Shown: positions 32,624-40,597, counted from the first letter of the stretch. The stretch: 64,000 nt of DNA from Kineococcus aurantiacus (GCF_013409345.1 NZ_JACCBB010000001.1:248001-312000), one strand, 5' to 3'. Numbers and translations are program-made. The notes: generated by a model from the sequence alone, not told the origin.

Positions 32624-33765
32624 CCGCTGACCGCGTCGTCGAGGGTGGCCACGACGGTGGCCGCGCCGGCGTCGAAGGCCTTGGCCACCGCGTCGCCGAT
32701 CTCCCCCAGCCGCTCGGGGAGCTCCTGGACGCGCTGCAGGACGTCGCGGGCCGTGACGGTCCGCACGTCCAGCAGCAGGTCGGCCAGGCCGGCGTCGGTG
32801 AGCAGGCCGTCGAGCTTGGCGTGGGTGCGCGGGTCGGTCAGCACGAACGCGCAGGTGCCCTGGGCCAGGGCGAGCAGGAACGTGTGCAGCCGGTTGGTCA
32901 GGACGACGTCGGCCGCGGCGTACGCGGCGAGGACGGCCCGGGCCCCCGCGGGGGTGCGGTCGAAGACCGTGCGCGGTGCGGGGCCGTCGGCGACCTCGGC
33001 GGCGAACCGCTCGTCGGAGACGACCTGGGAGACCCACACGGGCCGCCGGCCGGCCTCGCGCAGCAGGGGCTGCAGCTCGGTGACCAGGGCGCGCAGGCGC
33101 CGCTGGTAGTCGTCCTGGCGCTCGTACCCGGAGGTGCTGGAGCGCAGGCTGAGGACGACGTCGCCGTTGCCCGGGCCGGGCCGCAACCCGGTGGCGGGCA
33201 CGGTCCAGGCCAGGTCGGCGGAGGTGCCGGTGACGCGCAGGCCGCGGGAGCGGGCGTACTCGACGCTGCGGCTGTCGCGCGGGGCGTAGCCGTGCATGAG
33301 CCGGGTCTGGGCGCGTTCGAGCCACAGCATCGACGGGTGCAGGTCGGCCACCGAGAACGCGGTGCGCACGACGCGGGCCCCGAGCGCGCGGCAGCCGGCG
33401 GTGACGCCCAGCAGCGCGACGCGCTCGGCGACGGCCCGCGCCGAGGGCACCCCGCCGATGTGCCCGGGTTTGAGCACCAGGACCCGACGGGGCCGGCGGT
33501 GGGCCGGCGACAGCCTGTCGCGCAGGCTGTCCCCGAGGATGCGCAGCGGCAACGCCGGGGCCTGCCGGTACCGGCCGGCGCCGGTCAGCTCCAGGAGGGC
33601 GGGGTCGACCCCCTTGGCGTCGACGACGACCTCGCCCCGTTCGCCGAGCAGCGTCAGCAGCCGCTCGAGGATGACGTCGTCGCCGAGGTTGTCGAACTGC
33701 GTGTGGGCGTCGACGTACGCCACGACACCCGCGCCGGACCGTCCCTGTCGTCCTGTCCCGTTCAG
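32620..33765 (-). CDS. Polysaccharide pyruvyl transferase-family protein
   Basis: The 381-residue product matches the polysaccharide pyruvyl transferase family (CsaB/ExoV/WcaK type), which adds ketal-linked pyruvate from phosphoenolpyruvate to sugars. Visible hallmarks are the N-terminal DNLGDDVILERLL motif and C-terminal LTNRLHTFLLALAQGTCAFVL, with the conserved R-H pair. I place the start at a CTG whose last two bases overlap the preceding TGA (CTGA), because AGGAGG lies exactly 6 nt upstream and all other junctions in the operon overlap by 4 nt. A GTG at 33723 is the conservative alternative. Pyruvylation would give the glycan acidic groups. Confidence 0.83.
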   Translation of the reverse strand: MNGTGRQGRSGAGVVAYVDAHTQFDNLGDDVILERLLTLLGERGEVVVDAKGVDPALLELTGAGRYRQAPALPLRILGDSLRDRLSPAHRRPRRVLVLKPGHIGGVPSARAVAERVALLGVTAGCRALGARVVRTAFSVADLHPSMLWLERAQTRLMHGYAPRDSRSVEYARSRGLRVTGTSADLAWTVPATGLRPGPGNGDVVLSLRSSTSGYERQDDYQRRLRALVTELQPLLREAGRRPVWVSQVVSDERFAAEVADGPAPRTVFDRTPAGARAVLAAYAAADVVLTNRLHTFLLALAQGTCAFVLTDPRTHAKLDGLLTDAGLADLLLDVRTVTARDVLQRVQELPERLGEIGDAVAKAFDAGAATVVATLDDAVSG

Positions 33766-36122
33766 CTGGCACCTCCTGCAGGTCCGGTCGCACCGCTCAC
33801 CGCGGGCGGGGCGGCCACGGCCGCACCGTCGGGGACGGCGGGGCGGGTGGACTGGTCGGGGATCTGCGCTCCGGGCCGGGCGGTGGGGCCCGACGTCGGC
33901 GACCGCAGCGCTCCGGTGGTGCGAGCCGTGCGGTCCAGGCGGCCCCGCAGGTACGCGGGAACGCCTTCGGCGAGGCCACGGTACTCGGCCCAGGCCAGGG
34001 AGCGGGGGTAATCCGCACCACGGTCGGCGTTCTTCTCCGAGGAGGGGGAGAACAGGTACCGGGCGGCCCGCGGCAGGCGCACCAGGACCCCCGCCGCCCG
34101 CTCGGGGGAGGTGGAGACGTGCTTGGCCATGACGGCCGCCAGCCCGCGACCGTAGTTGTGGACCTGCCGGTGCAGGGCCTCGCTGCTGTCGCGGTGCTCG
34201 TGGAACACCATCGCGGCCGGTTCGTACACCAGGGTGCACCCGGCGAACAGCACCGCCAGGAACAGGTCGAGGTCCTGACCGGCGCGCACCACCGACCCCG
34301 GCCCCAGCAGCGGGTCGTACCCGCCGGCGCGCACCACGGCCGAGCGCCGGTAGGCCACGTTGTTGCCGGAACCGAACTTGCCGGCGGAGTACGGGTGCAG
34401 CGGGTTCTGCTGGACGTGGCTGTCGCGCGTGAAGCGCTGGGGGTCCAGGCCCTTGGAGAAACCGCCGTACTGCTCGAAGGTCTCCTGGGCCGGGACGCGC
34501 AGGCCGTCGGCCAGGACCAGCCCGGTCACGACGTCGACCTCGGGGTCGGTGAAGGCGCCCAGCAGGGTGCCGACCCACGCGGGGTGGGCGATGACGTCGT
34601 CGTCGGTGGCGGCGATGACGTCGGCCCGCGCTTCGAGGATGCCCCGGTTGCGGGCCCCGCTGGAACCCCCGGCGGGTTCGTGCACGAGCCGCAGCCGCGG
34701 GTCGGCGGCCAGCGCCGCGGCCAGCAGGCCGGCGACGTGACCCGGTTCGGCGTTGTTGTCGACGACGATGACCTCGAGGTCGGTGAAGCGTTGCGCGAGG
34801 AGGGATTCCACGCACCGCACGAGTTGCTCGCCGCGGCCGGCCGTGGGGACGACGACGGAGACCGCGACGTGCCCGGGCAGGGACGGGACCGCGGGTGCCG
34901 GGCGGCGGTGGTCCGGGCCGGCGAGGCGGCGCACACCGTCCTCGGTCAGCCAGTTGCGCACCTCGGCGGCGTGCACGGGGGTCGGCCGGGGCCGGGCCAG
35001 GACGTGCTCGGGCACGTCGACCAGGTCGATCGGCCGGTCGTCGGAGGTCACCAGGAGGCGCAGCCGGGCGTCCTCGGGGGTGACGGTGAAACCCTCGCCC
35101 TCCAGGTCGACCTCGAGCATGCGCAACGGGCGGAAGGACTCCTCGGCCGGTGCCGGCGCGGGGGCCGCGGACCGGGTGCTGACGAAACCGGCGGCCGTCA
35201 CCAGGGTCCCGGCGGCCAGGACGCCCGCGCGGGCCGGGCCGGCGACCTGGCCCCGGACCAGGGCCGCGAGGTGGCGCAGCACGCCGCTGCCGACGGTGCG
35301 CACGACGTAGGCCCGTTCGCTGGAGAGCCCGTCGGCGGAACCGACGCGGGCGGCGAGCAGGCCCTTGGAGCGGCCCTCGTGCCAGCAGCGGCTGAAGACG
35401 TAGGAGACCTTCTGCCGGGCGGCCGGGACGAGGTGGTCGACCGCGGCGGTGGGGCGGCGCAGGACGAGGACACCCGGGTCGGCCTGGCGCAGCCGGATGC
35501 AGAAGTCGGTCTCCTCGCAGCCGACGGGCAACGCGCCGACCCGGCCCGCGGAGGTGTCGAAACCGGCCACGGTCCCGAAGGCGGTGGTCCGGATCGCCAT
35601 GTTGGCGCCGATGGGGTTGCGCATCGGCTCCCCCTCGTCGGGCATCCCGCGGAAGTCGCAGCCGACGACCCAGCCGAACTCCTCGGGGAACCAGCGGGGT
35701 GCGCGGCCGCCTTCCCAGGCGGGCACGACGCCGCCGCCGACGACCCCGACGGAGGTGCGGCGGAAGTCCGCGCGCAGTCCCTCCAGCCAGCCGTCGCGGG
35801 GCACGGCGTCGTCGTCGAGGAACGCGACGACGTCACCACGGGCTTCGGCGATCCCGGAGTTGCGCGCACCGGACAGGCCGCGCGGGCCGGAGTTCTCGAC
35901 GACCCGGGCGAGCGGGAAGTCGGCACGGACGCGGTCGAGGAGTTCGGGGTTGTGGTCCACCACGACGACGAGTTCGTCGTGGTCGCGCAGTTGTGCGGCG
36001 ACCTCGTGCAGAGCGGCGCTGAAGACCGGGTAACGGGCCGCGGTGTACGTGCACACCACGACGCTCATCGTCGGGTCGGCCTGCGCGCCGGCCGGGGCCG
36101 TGGTCCCCGGCGTGGTCGTCAC
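33762..36122 (-). CDS. Tandem glycosyltransferase, GT2-GT2 fusion
   Basis: The 786-residue protein carries two GT-A domains. Domain 1 (about 18-300) has VVVCTYTAARYP, DDD at 103-105 and a GCEETDFCIRL acidic motif. A linker of about 100 residues includes a hydrophobic AGVLAAGTLVTAAGFV stretch that may touch the membrane. Domain 2 (about 418-720) has VSVVVPTAGRGEQL, DDD at 507-509, FGSGNNVAY and the AGQDLDLFL acidic motif. It ends in a Pro/Ala-rich tail. Its GTG start overlaps the upstream GT2 stop (GTGA). The two domains probably add different sugars to the same growing lipid-linked unit. Donors cannot be predicted. Confidence 0.86.
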   Translation of the reverse strand: MTTTPGTTAPAGAQADPTMSVVVCTYTAARYPVFSAALHEVAAQLRDHDELVVVVDHNPELLDRVRADFPLARVVENSGPRGLSGARNSGIAEARGDVVAFLDDDAVPRDGWLEGLRADFRRTSVGVVGGGVVPAWEGGRAPRWFPEEFGWVVGCDFRGMPDEGEPMRNPIGANMAIRTTAFGTVAGFDTSAGRVGALPVGCEETDFCIRLRQADPGVLVLRRPTAAVDHLVPAARQKVSYVFSRCWHEGRSKGLLAARVGSADGLSSERAYVVRTVGSGVLRHLAALVRGQVAGPARAGVLAAGTLVTAAGFVSTRSAAPAPAPAEESFRPLRMLEVDLEGEGFTVTPEDARLRLLVTSDDRPIDLVDVPEHVLARPRPTPVHAAEVRNWLTEDGVRRLAGPDHRRPAPAVPSLPGHVAVSVVVPTAGRGEQLVRCVESLLAQRFTDLEVIVVDNNAEPGHVAGLLAAALAADPRLRLVHEPAGGSSGARNRGILEARADVIAATDDDVIAHPAWVGTLLGAFTDPEVDVVTGLVLADGLRVPAQETFEQYGGFSKGLDPQRFTRDSHVQQNPLHPYSAGKFGSGNNVAYRRSAVVRAGGYDPLLGPGSVVRAGQDLDLFLAVLFAGCTLVYEPAAMVFHEHRDSSEALHRQVHNYGRGLAAVMAKHVSTSPERAAGVLVRLPRAARYLFSPSSEKNADRGADYPRSLAWAEYRGLAEGVPAYLRGRLDRTARTTGALRSPTSGPTARPGAQIPDQSTRPAVPDGAAVAAPPAVSGATGPAGGAS

Positions 36123-36994
36123 AGGGGTTCCTGGACGGCCTCGGAGCGGACGGGAGCAGGGGCCCCGGCGGCGGCCGGGACCTGCGCCGGAGCCGTGCGG
36201 GGTTCGGGCAGCTCGATGACCCGGTTGCGAGAAACGTTGCGGCGCAGGCGCTCGCTGGCGATGATGCGCAGGACGCGCAGGCCGTCGGTGACGGCGTTGA
36301 GGTTGCTCTCCCCGTGGATGCGCGGCTGCTCGACGCTGGGGACCTCGTCGATGACCATGCCCGAGCGGGCGACGCGGACGTTGATGAGGGTTTCGATCTC
36401 GAAACCGTCACCCCAGACCTTCGACCCGTCGGCCGGGGCCGGCTGGTCGATGGCGGGCAGGTCCATGACCTCCAGCGCACTGCGGTGGAAGGCGTTGTAG
36501 CCGTAGCACAGGTCGCTGAACCGCGTGCCGAACAGGACGTTGACGAGGGTGTTCAGACCCCAGTTGCCGGCACGGCGGACGGGGGTGATGTCGTGCGAAC
36601 GGCCCCCGCGGCAGAAGCGCGAACCCTTGGCGAACTCGGCGCCCTGCAGCAGCGGGGCCACGAAGCGAGGGATCTCCCGCACGTCGGTGGAGCCGTCGGC
36701 GTCCACCATGACGATGATGTCCCCGCTGGCCCGGGCGAACCCGCACGCGAGGGCGTTGCCCTTGCCGCGACGGGTCTGCTTCACCACGACGATGTCGGGC
36801 ATGAGCTCACGGGCGGCCTCGACGGTGCCGTCGGTGGACCGGCCGTCGACGAGGATGACCTCGTGCAACCCGGACGGCAGGTGGGGCAGGACGTGCGGGA
36901 GGTTCTTGGCTTCGTTGAGCGTCGGGATGATGACGCTCACGCGCAGGTTCGGGCCATCGACGGGGATGACCGGGGGATTCGCCGTTTCTGCCAC
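36119..36994 (-). CDS. GT2 glycosyltransferase (dolichyl-phosphate-mannose-synthase-like), first gene of the EPS operon
   Basis: The 291-residue product has a GT2 domain with VSVIIPTLNEAKNLPHVLP near residue 20, VDGRSTDGT and the metal-binding DAD at 98-100 (VDADGSTD), as in DPM1/undecaprenyl-phosphate sugar transferases. There is no C-terminal membrane anchor. It may make a lipid-phosphate sugar used by the membrane protein at 27031, or prime the chain. The GTG start has AGAGGAG 4 nt upstream; extending 30 codons to the in-frame upstream start is less likely. It begins the eight-gene operon, behind an AT-richer 300-bp control region. Confidence 0.88.
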   Translation of the reverse strand: MAETANPPVIPVDGPNLRVSVIIPTLNEAKNLPHVLPHLPSGLHEVILVDGRSTDGTVEAARELMPDIVVVKQTRRGKGNALACGFARASGDIIVMVDADGSTDVREIPRFVAPLLQGAEFAKGSRFCRGGRSHDITPVRRAGNWGLNTLVNVLFGTRFSDLCYGYNAFHRSALEVMDLPAIDQPAPADGSKVWGDGFEIETLINVRVARSGMVIDEVPSVEQPRIHGESNLNAVTDGLRVLRIIASERLRRNVSRNRVIELPEPRTAPAQVPAAAGAPAPVRSEAVQEPL

Positions 36995-37080
36995 GGTGCT
37001 CCTCTGGGAAAGGGAGGGGTGCGGTGCCCTCGGATTCAGGACGCAAGTGCCCGCAGGAATGAAAGCCCTACTGCGAGTTA

Positions 37081-37102
37081 CCAACTGCCTACGTTCAGTT
37101 GG
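37081..37102. promoter_or_regulatory. Inverted repeat in the EPS operon leader
   Basis: CCAACTG and CAGTTGG are perfect complements separated by 8 nt, about 90 nt before the first start codon of the operon. It could be an operator or a leader hairpin. Confidence 0.4.
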
Positions 37103-37173
37103 CTTTCTCCTCCTATCGGACTAATCTGCTCCGGAACGTACCAGAGTCGACACTGAACGCTCATATCTGTGGA

Positions 37174-37190
37174 GTTAAGAGAGCGTTAAC
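37174..37190. promoter_or_regulatory. GTTAA direct repeat with 11-nt period
   Basis: GTTAA-GAGAGC-GTTAA(C) has an 11-nt repeat period, the spacing used by OmpR/PhoB-type response regulators that bind one face of the helix. The outer bases also form an inverted repeat (GTTAA/TTAAC). Candidate binding site for control of the EPS operon; the regulator is unknown. Confidence 0.35.
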
Positions 37191-37330
37191 CGCTGGCACA
37201 GGCCCCGAACAGCGGACTCCTCCGGTGGCGCACCGTCCCACGAACTCCACGTGACGTCCACCCTCGCTGCGGCTCCCACCGCTTACGGTGGGTACCGCAC
37301 CACCCGCCCCGCGCCGCCCGAGAGGAACCG

Positions 37331-37477
37331 ATGCGCGCCTCCCCCGCGTCCTCCTGCGTCTGCGGTCACCCCGCCGACTCCCACCGGCACTACCGCCGGG
37401 GCAGCGACTGCAGCCTGTGCGACTGCCCCCGCCTGCGCCGCCGCGACAGCTTCTGGCGGCGGCTGCTCGGCCGCTGA
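37331..37477 (+). CDS. Small Cys/His-rich putative zinc-binding protein
   Basis: A 48-residue reading frame starts at ATG with GAGAGGA 4 nt upstream and ends at TGA 37475-37477. The sequence contains CVCGH (9-13), HRHYRRG (18-24), and CSLCDCPR (27-34), giving six Cys/His-type ligands arranged like a minimal zinc ribbon, followed by a basic tail. Small actinobacterial proteins with this C-x-C-G-H ... H-x-H-Y-R-x-G ... C-x-x-C-x-C-P pattern are familiar to me as uncharacterised conserved proteins, but I cannot confirm homologues here. Ribosome site, regular motif spacing and a clean stop support it as real. Confidence 0.6.
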   Translation: MRASPASSCVCGHPADSHRHYRRGSDCSLCDCPRLRRRDSFWRRLLGR

Positions 37478-38043
37478 CGCGGTCCGTGCCGCCGGGGACC
37501 CCGGCGACACCCCTTCCCGACCGCGCCCCGCGCACGGACCCCTCGACACCCGTCGCGGAGGCAGCGCAGGACGGACGGCGGTCGTGCGGCACCCCTGCGT
37601 CACCGCGACAGCGCTCCCTCGTGCTGCCGCACGCGGGGGCGCCTCGTGGACGAGCGGGGTCACCCGTCTTCCGCGGGTGGACGCGCCTCTGCGGGCTGCG
37701 TCGGACGCTCAGGAGCAGGCGAAGGGCGGGGCGCCCGTCGGGGCGCCCAGGGGGCCTCACGACGCGATGGCGGTCCTCGCGGAGCCCTCAGGGTGATCGC
37801 TCCGACGACGCGCAGTCGCGGACGCCGGTGTCCGGGCCGGTGCGCCGCGTGAGCGCGGGCTCGCCTCGTCGGCCCGCGCTCGCGGGCGGCGGCGAGCCGG
37901 CAGCGGCCTCGTGAGGCGCCGCGCGACGAGGCCGACGGGCGGGGGACGCCGACCCGCTCCCCCGCCGGCAGCACGAAGGCCCCGCCCGGGGATCCCGGGC
38001 GGGGCCTTCGTCAGGTCCTCAGACCGTCAGCCGGTCAGCGGGT
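37478..38043. other. 566-bp region without a convincing gene
   Basis: Several open frames cross this stretch on both strands, but all are Arg/Pro/Gly-rich, lack ribosome sites and match nothing I recognise. Only the rpsA terminator at 37974-38010 can be supported. It may be a degraded gene or the edge of the accessory block. Confidence 0.5.
37974..38010 (-). terminator. Terminator hairpin after rpsA
   Basis: A 17-bp perfect stem (CGAAGGCCCCGCCCGGG and its complement) with a 3-nt loop, 33 nt beyond the rpsA stop codon. Confidence 0.85.
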
Positions 38044-39549
38044 TCAGTTCCCGCCGGTCAGCTTCTCGCGCAGAGCGGCGAGGGCCTCGTCGGACGCGAG
38101 CGTGCCCGCGGCCTCCGGAGCCTCCGAGGTGTAGGACGACGGAGCCGAGGAGCTGCTCGAGGAGGAGGAGCTGCTCGACGTGGTCGCGGTGCCCTCGGCC
38201 TCGGCCTTGGCCTCGGCCTCGGCGCGCTCGGCGACCTGGCGCTTGTGCTGCTCCCAGCGCTCGTGAGCGAGGGCGTACTGGCCCTCCCACTCCTCGCGCT
38301 GCGCCTCGAAGCCCTCGAGCCAGTCGTTCGTCTCGGGGTCGAAGCCCTCGGGGTACTTGTAGTTCCCCTGCTCGTCGTAGTCCGCGGCCATGCCGTAGAG
38401 CGACGGGTCGAACTCGTCGCCGGCCGCGGCCAGGGACTCGTCGGCCTGCTTCAGCGACAGGGAGATGCGACGACGCTCCAGGTCGATGTCGATGACCTTG
38501 ACGAAGATGTCGCTGTTGACCTGGACGACCTGCTCGGGCACCTCGACGTGGCGCTCGGCCAGCTCGGAGATGTGGACCAGGCCCTCGATGCCGTCGTCCA
38601 CGCGGACGAACGCACCGAACGGGACGAGCTTGGTGACCTTGCCCGGCACGACCTGACCGATCGCGTGGGTGCGGGCGAACTGCTGCCACGGGTCTTCCTG
38701 GGTCGCCTTGAGCGACAGGGAGACGCGCTCGCGGTCCATGTCCACGTCGAGGACCTCGACGGTGACCTCCTGGCCGACCTCGACGACCTCGGAGGGGTGG
38801 TCGATGTGCTTCCAGGACAGCTCGGAGACGTGCACCAGGCCGTCGACGCCGCCGAGGTCGACGAACGCACCGAAGTTGACGATCGAGGAGACGACGCCGG
38901 AACGGACCTGACCCTTCTGCAGGGTCGTGAGGAAGTTCTGGCGGACCGCGGACTGGGTCTGCTCCAGCCAGGCGCGGCGGGACAGGACCACGTTGTTGCG
39001 GTTCTTGTCCAGCTCGATGATCTTGGCCTCGATCTTCTGGCCGACGTACGGCTGCAGATCGCGGACGCGACGCATCTCGACCAGCGACGCGGGCAGGAAG
39101 CCACGGAGGCCGATGTCGAGGATGAGCCCACCCTTGACGACCTCGATGACGGTGCCCTCGACGACCTCGTCGGCTTCCTTCTTGGCCTCGATCGTGCCCC
39201 AGGCGCGCTCGTACTGCGCACGCTTCTTGGACAGGATCAGACGGCCTTCCTTGTCCTCCTTCTGGAGGACCAGGGCCTCGACCTCGTCGCCGACGCCCAC
39301 GACCTCGTTGGGGTCGACGTCGTGCTTGATCGAGAGCTCGCGCGAGGGGATGACGCCCTCGGTCTTGTAACCGATGTCGAGGAGGACCTCGTCACGGTCG
39401 ACCTTCACGATGGTGCCGGAGACGATGTCACCGTCGTTGAAGTACTTGATGGTCGCGTCGACCGCGGCAAGGAAGTCCTCAGCCGATCCGATGTCGTTGA
39501 TCGCGATCTGAGGAGTGGTGCCCGCCGGCGCGGTCGTGGTGGTCGTCAT
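38044..39549 (-). CDS. rpsA: 30S ribosomal protein S1
   Basis: The 501-residue protein has four S1 RNA-binding repeats (about residues 35-105, 120-190, 205-275 and 290-360). Each shows the pattern G-x-V-x-x-I/V-x-x-x-G-A/G-F/L-V (for example VVSSIVNFGAFVDLGGVDGLVH). It helps mRNA binding on the 30S subunit. The C-terminal tail is acidic/Ala-rich and contains a run of 11 consecutive Ser, encoded by two near-identical 14-nt units. The start is ATG (MTTTTTAPAG). Four repeats rather than six is usual in actinobacteria. The gene is monocistronic, with its own leader and terminator. Confidence 0.96.
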   Translation of the reverse strand: MTTTTTAPAGTTPQIAINDIGSAEDFLAAVDATIKYFNDGDIVSGTIVKVDRDEVLLDIGYKTEGVIPSRELSIKHDVDPNEVVGVGDEVEALVLQKEDKEGRLILSKKRAQYERAWGTIEAKKEADEVVEGTVIEVVKGGLILDIGLRGFLPASLVEMRRVRDLQPYVGQKIEAKIIELDKNRNNVVLSRRAWLEQTQSAVRQNFLTTLQKGQVRSGVVSSIVNFGAFVDLGGVDGLVHVSELSWKHIDHPSEVVEVGQEVTVEVLDVDMDRERVSLSLKATQEDPWQQFARTHAIGQVVPGKVTKLVPFGAFVRVDDGIEGLVHISELAERHVEVPEQVVQVNSDIFVKVIDIDLERRRISLSLKQADESLAAAGDEFDPSLYGMAADYDEQGNYKYPEGFDPETNDWLEGFEAQREEWEGQYALAHERWEQHKRQVAERAEAEAKAEAEGTATTSSSSSSSSSSSAPSSYTSEAPEAAGTLASDEALAALREKLTGGN

Positions 39550-39727
39550 GGAGGTAGGGGCTCCGTCAAGGACAATCGTGGGTGGCACGGTCCGGGGGTC
39601 CCCGGCCGTCACGCGTGACCACCTGCTGTTCCCGGTTCCCGGACGGTTCCCGCGGACGACGGGCAGACGCGCGCCCGGTAAGCCTACCCGTGCCCGCGGG
39701 TCGGGGCAAAGCCGCCCCGGCGGCTGA

Positions 39728-39733
39728 CAGGAT
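39728..39733 (+). promoter_or_regulatory. Putative -10 box for the methyltransferase gene
   Basis: CAGGAT, 6 nt (CGGCGC), GTG at 39740. Same layout as rapZ. Confidence 0.45.
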
Positions 39734-39739
39734 CGGCGC

Positions 39740-40570
39740 GTGGAGCACCAGGAGCACAGCCCCGACCAGGCCCAGCCCAGCGTCGGCCGCCGGGGCGTGG
39801 GCCCCGAGGAGACCGTCGCCGCGCAGCGGGCCTGGTGGGACGCCGAGGCCGCGCAGTACCGCCGCGAGCACGGCGCCTTCCTCGGCGACGACCGCGACGG
39901 CTCGGACCTGGTGTGGGGGCCCGACGGCCTGCGCGAGGCCGACGCCGGCCTGCTCGGCGACCTGGCCGGGGCCACCGTCCTGGAGTTCGGGGCCGGGGCC
40001 GGGCAGTGCGCCCGCTGGGTCGCCGGCCGCGGCGCCCGGGTCGTGGCGACCGACCTGTCCCTGGGGATGCTGCGCGAGGGCGCCGGGGCCGCCCGGGAGG
40101 CCGGGGTGCCGCTGGCGCAGTGCGACGCGCGGGTCCTGCCGTTCGCCGACGCCTGCTTCGACGTCGCCTTCACCTCCTACGGGGCGCTGCCCTTCGTCGC
40201 CGACGCCGACCGGGTCCTCGCGGAGGTCGCGCGGGTGCTCAAGCCCGGCGGGCGGCTGGCCGCCAGCGTGCCGCACCCCGTCCGCTGGGCCTTCCCCGAC
40301 GTGCCCGGGCCCGAGGGGCTGACCGCCACCCACTCCTACTTCGACCGCCGCGCCTACGTCGAGGCCGACGAGCACGGCACCGTGACCTACGCCGAGCACC
40401 ACCGCACCGTGGGCGACTGGGTCCGGCTGCTGGTGGCCGCGGGGTTCGCGGTGCGCGACCTCGTCGAACCGGAGTGGCGGTCCGGGGACGCCGAGTGGGG
40501 CGGGTGGAGCCGGCTGCGCGGGGAGCTGCTGCCGGGCACCCTCGTCCTCGTCGCCGACCGCCGCGACTGA
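39740..40570 (+). CDS. Class I SAM-dependent methyltransferase
   Basis: The 276-residue protein has the Rossmann methyltransferase motif I LEFGAGAGQCARW, the acidic residue of motif II (VVATDLS) and motif IV (FDVAFTSYGALPFV). A motif VI-like LKPGGRLAASVPHP follows. It belongs to the UbiE/Methyltransf_11 group; the C-terminal half includes a TYAEHHRTVGDW segment typical of actinobacterial homologues found beside rpsA/polA. The methyl acceptor is unknown. The GTG start is supported by the CAGGAT/6-nt promoter layout. It is divergent from rpsA and convergent with polA, separated from the latter by a short CCCCGG repeat. Confidence 0.85.
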   Translation: MEHQEHSPDQAQPSVGRRGVGPEETVAAQRAWWDAEAAQYRREHGAFLGDDRDGSDLVWGPDGLREADAGLLGDLAGATVLEFGAGAGQCARWVAGRGARVVATDLSLGMLREGAGAAREAGVPLAQCDARVLPFADACFDVAFTSYGALPFVADADRVLAEVARVLKPGGRLAASVPHPVRWAFPDVPGPEGLTATHSYFDRRAYVEADEHGTVTYAEHHRTVGDWVRLLVAAGFAVRDLVEPEWRSGDAEWGGWSRLRGELLPGTLVLVADRRD

Positions 40571-40573
40571 TCC

Positions 40574-40595
40574 CGGCCCCGGCCCCGGCCCCGGC
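40574..40595. repeat. Short (CCCCGG)n tandem repeat between convergent genes
   Basis: About 3.5 copies of a 6-nt unit fill the 27-bp gap between the methyltransferase and polA stops. No hairpin terminator is visible here, so read-through into the opposite strand is possible. Confidence 0.6.
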
Positions 40596-40597
40596 GG

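Larger units (their letters stand above)
36995..37330. other. Control region between the EPS operon and the small Cys/His protein gene
   Basis: This 336-bp divergent spacer is clearly AT-richer than the genes around it, especially 37040-37200. It carries the inverted repeat at 37081-37102 and the GTTAA direct repeat at 37174-37190. I see no gene in it. Both the minus-strand EPS operon and the plus-strand small gene presumably start here. Confidence 0.6.

Noticed and set aside
32620-34815. Longer versions of the pyruvyl transferase and other EPS proteins extending far upstream
   Set aside because: The extensions read as Arg/Pro/Gly low-complexity antisense to or out of frame with well-conserved neighbours. 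The 4-nt overlaps give better starts.
19897-37477. Mobile element carrying the EPS block
   Set aside because: No transposase, integrase, terminal inverted repeats or tRNA-associated direct repeats were found at the edges, and codon use is as GC-rich as the backbone except in the control regions.
39728-39739. CAGGAT as a ribosome-binding site for the methyltransferase gene
   Set aside because: AGGA here would be possible, but the identical CAGGAT/6-nt layout at rapZ and the TAnnnT cases elsewhere fit a -10 box better. Either reading keeps the same start.
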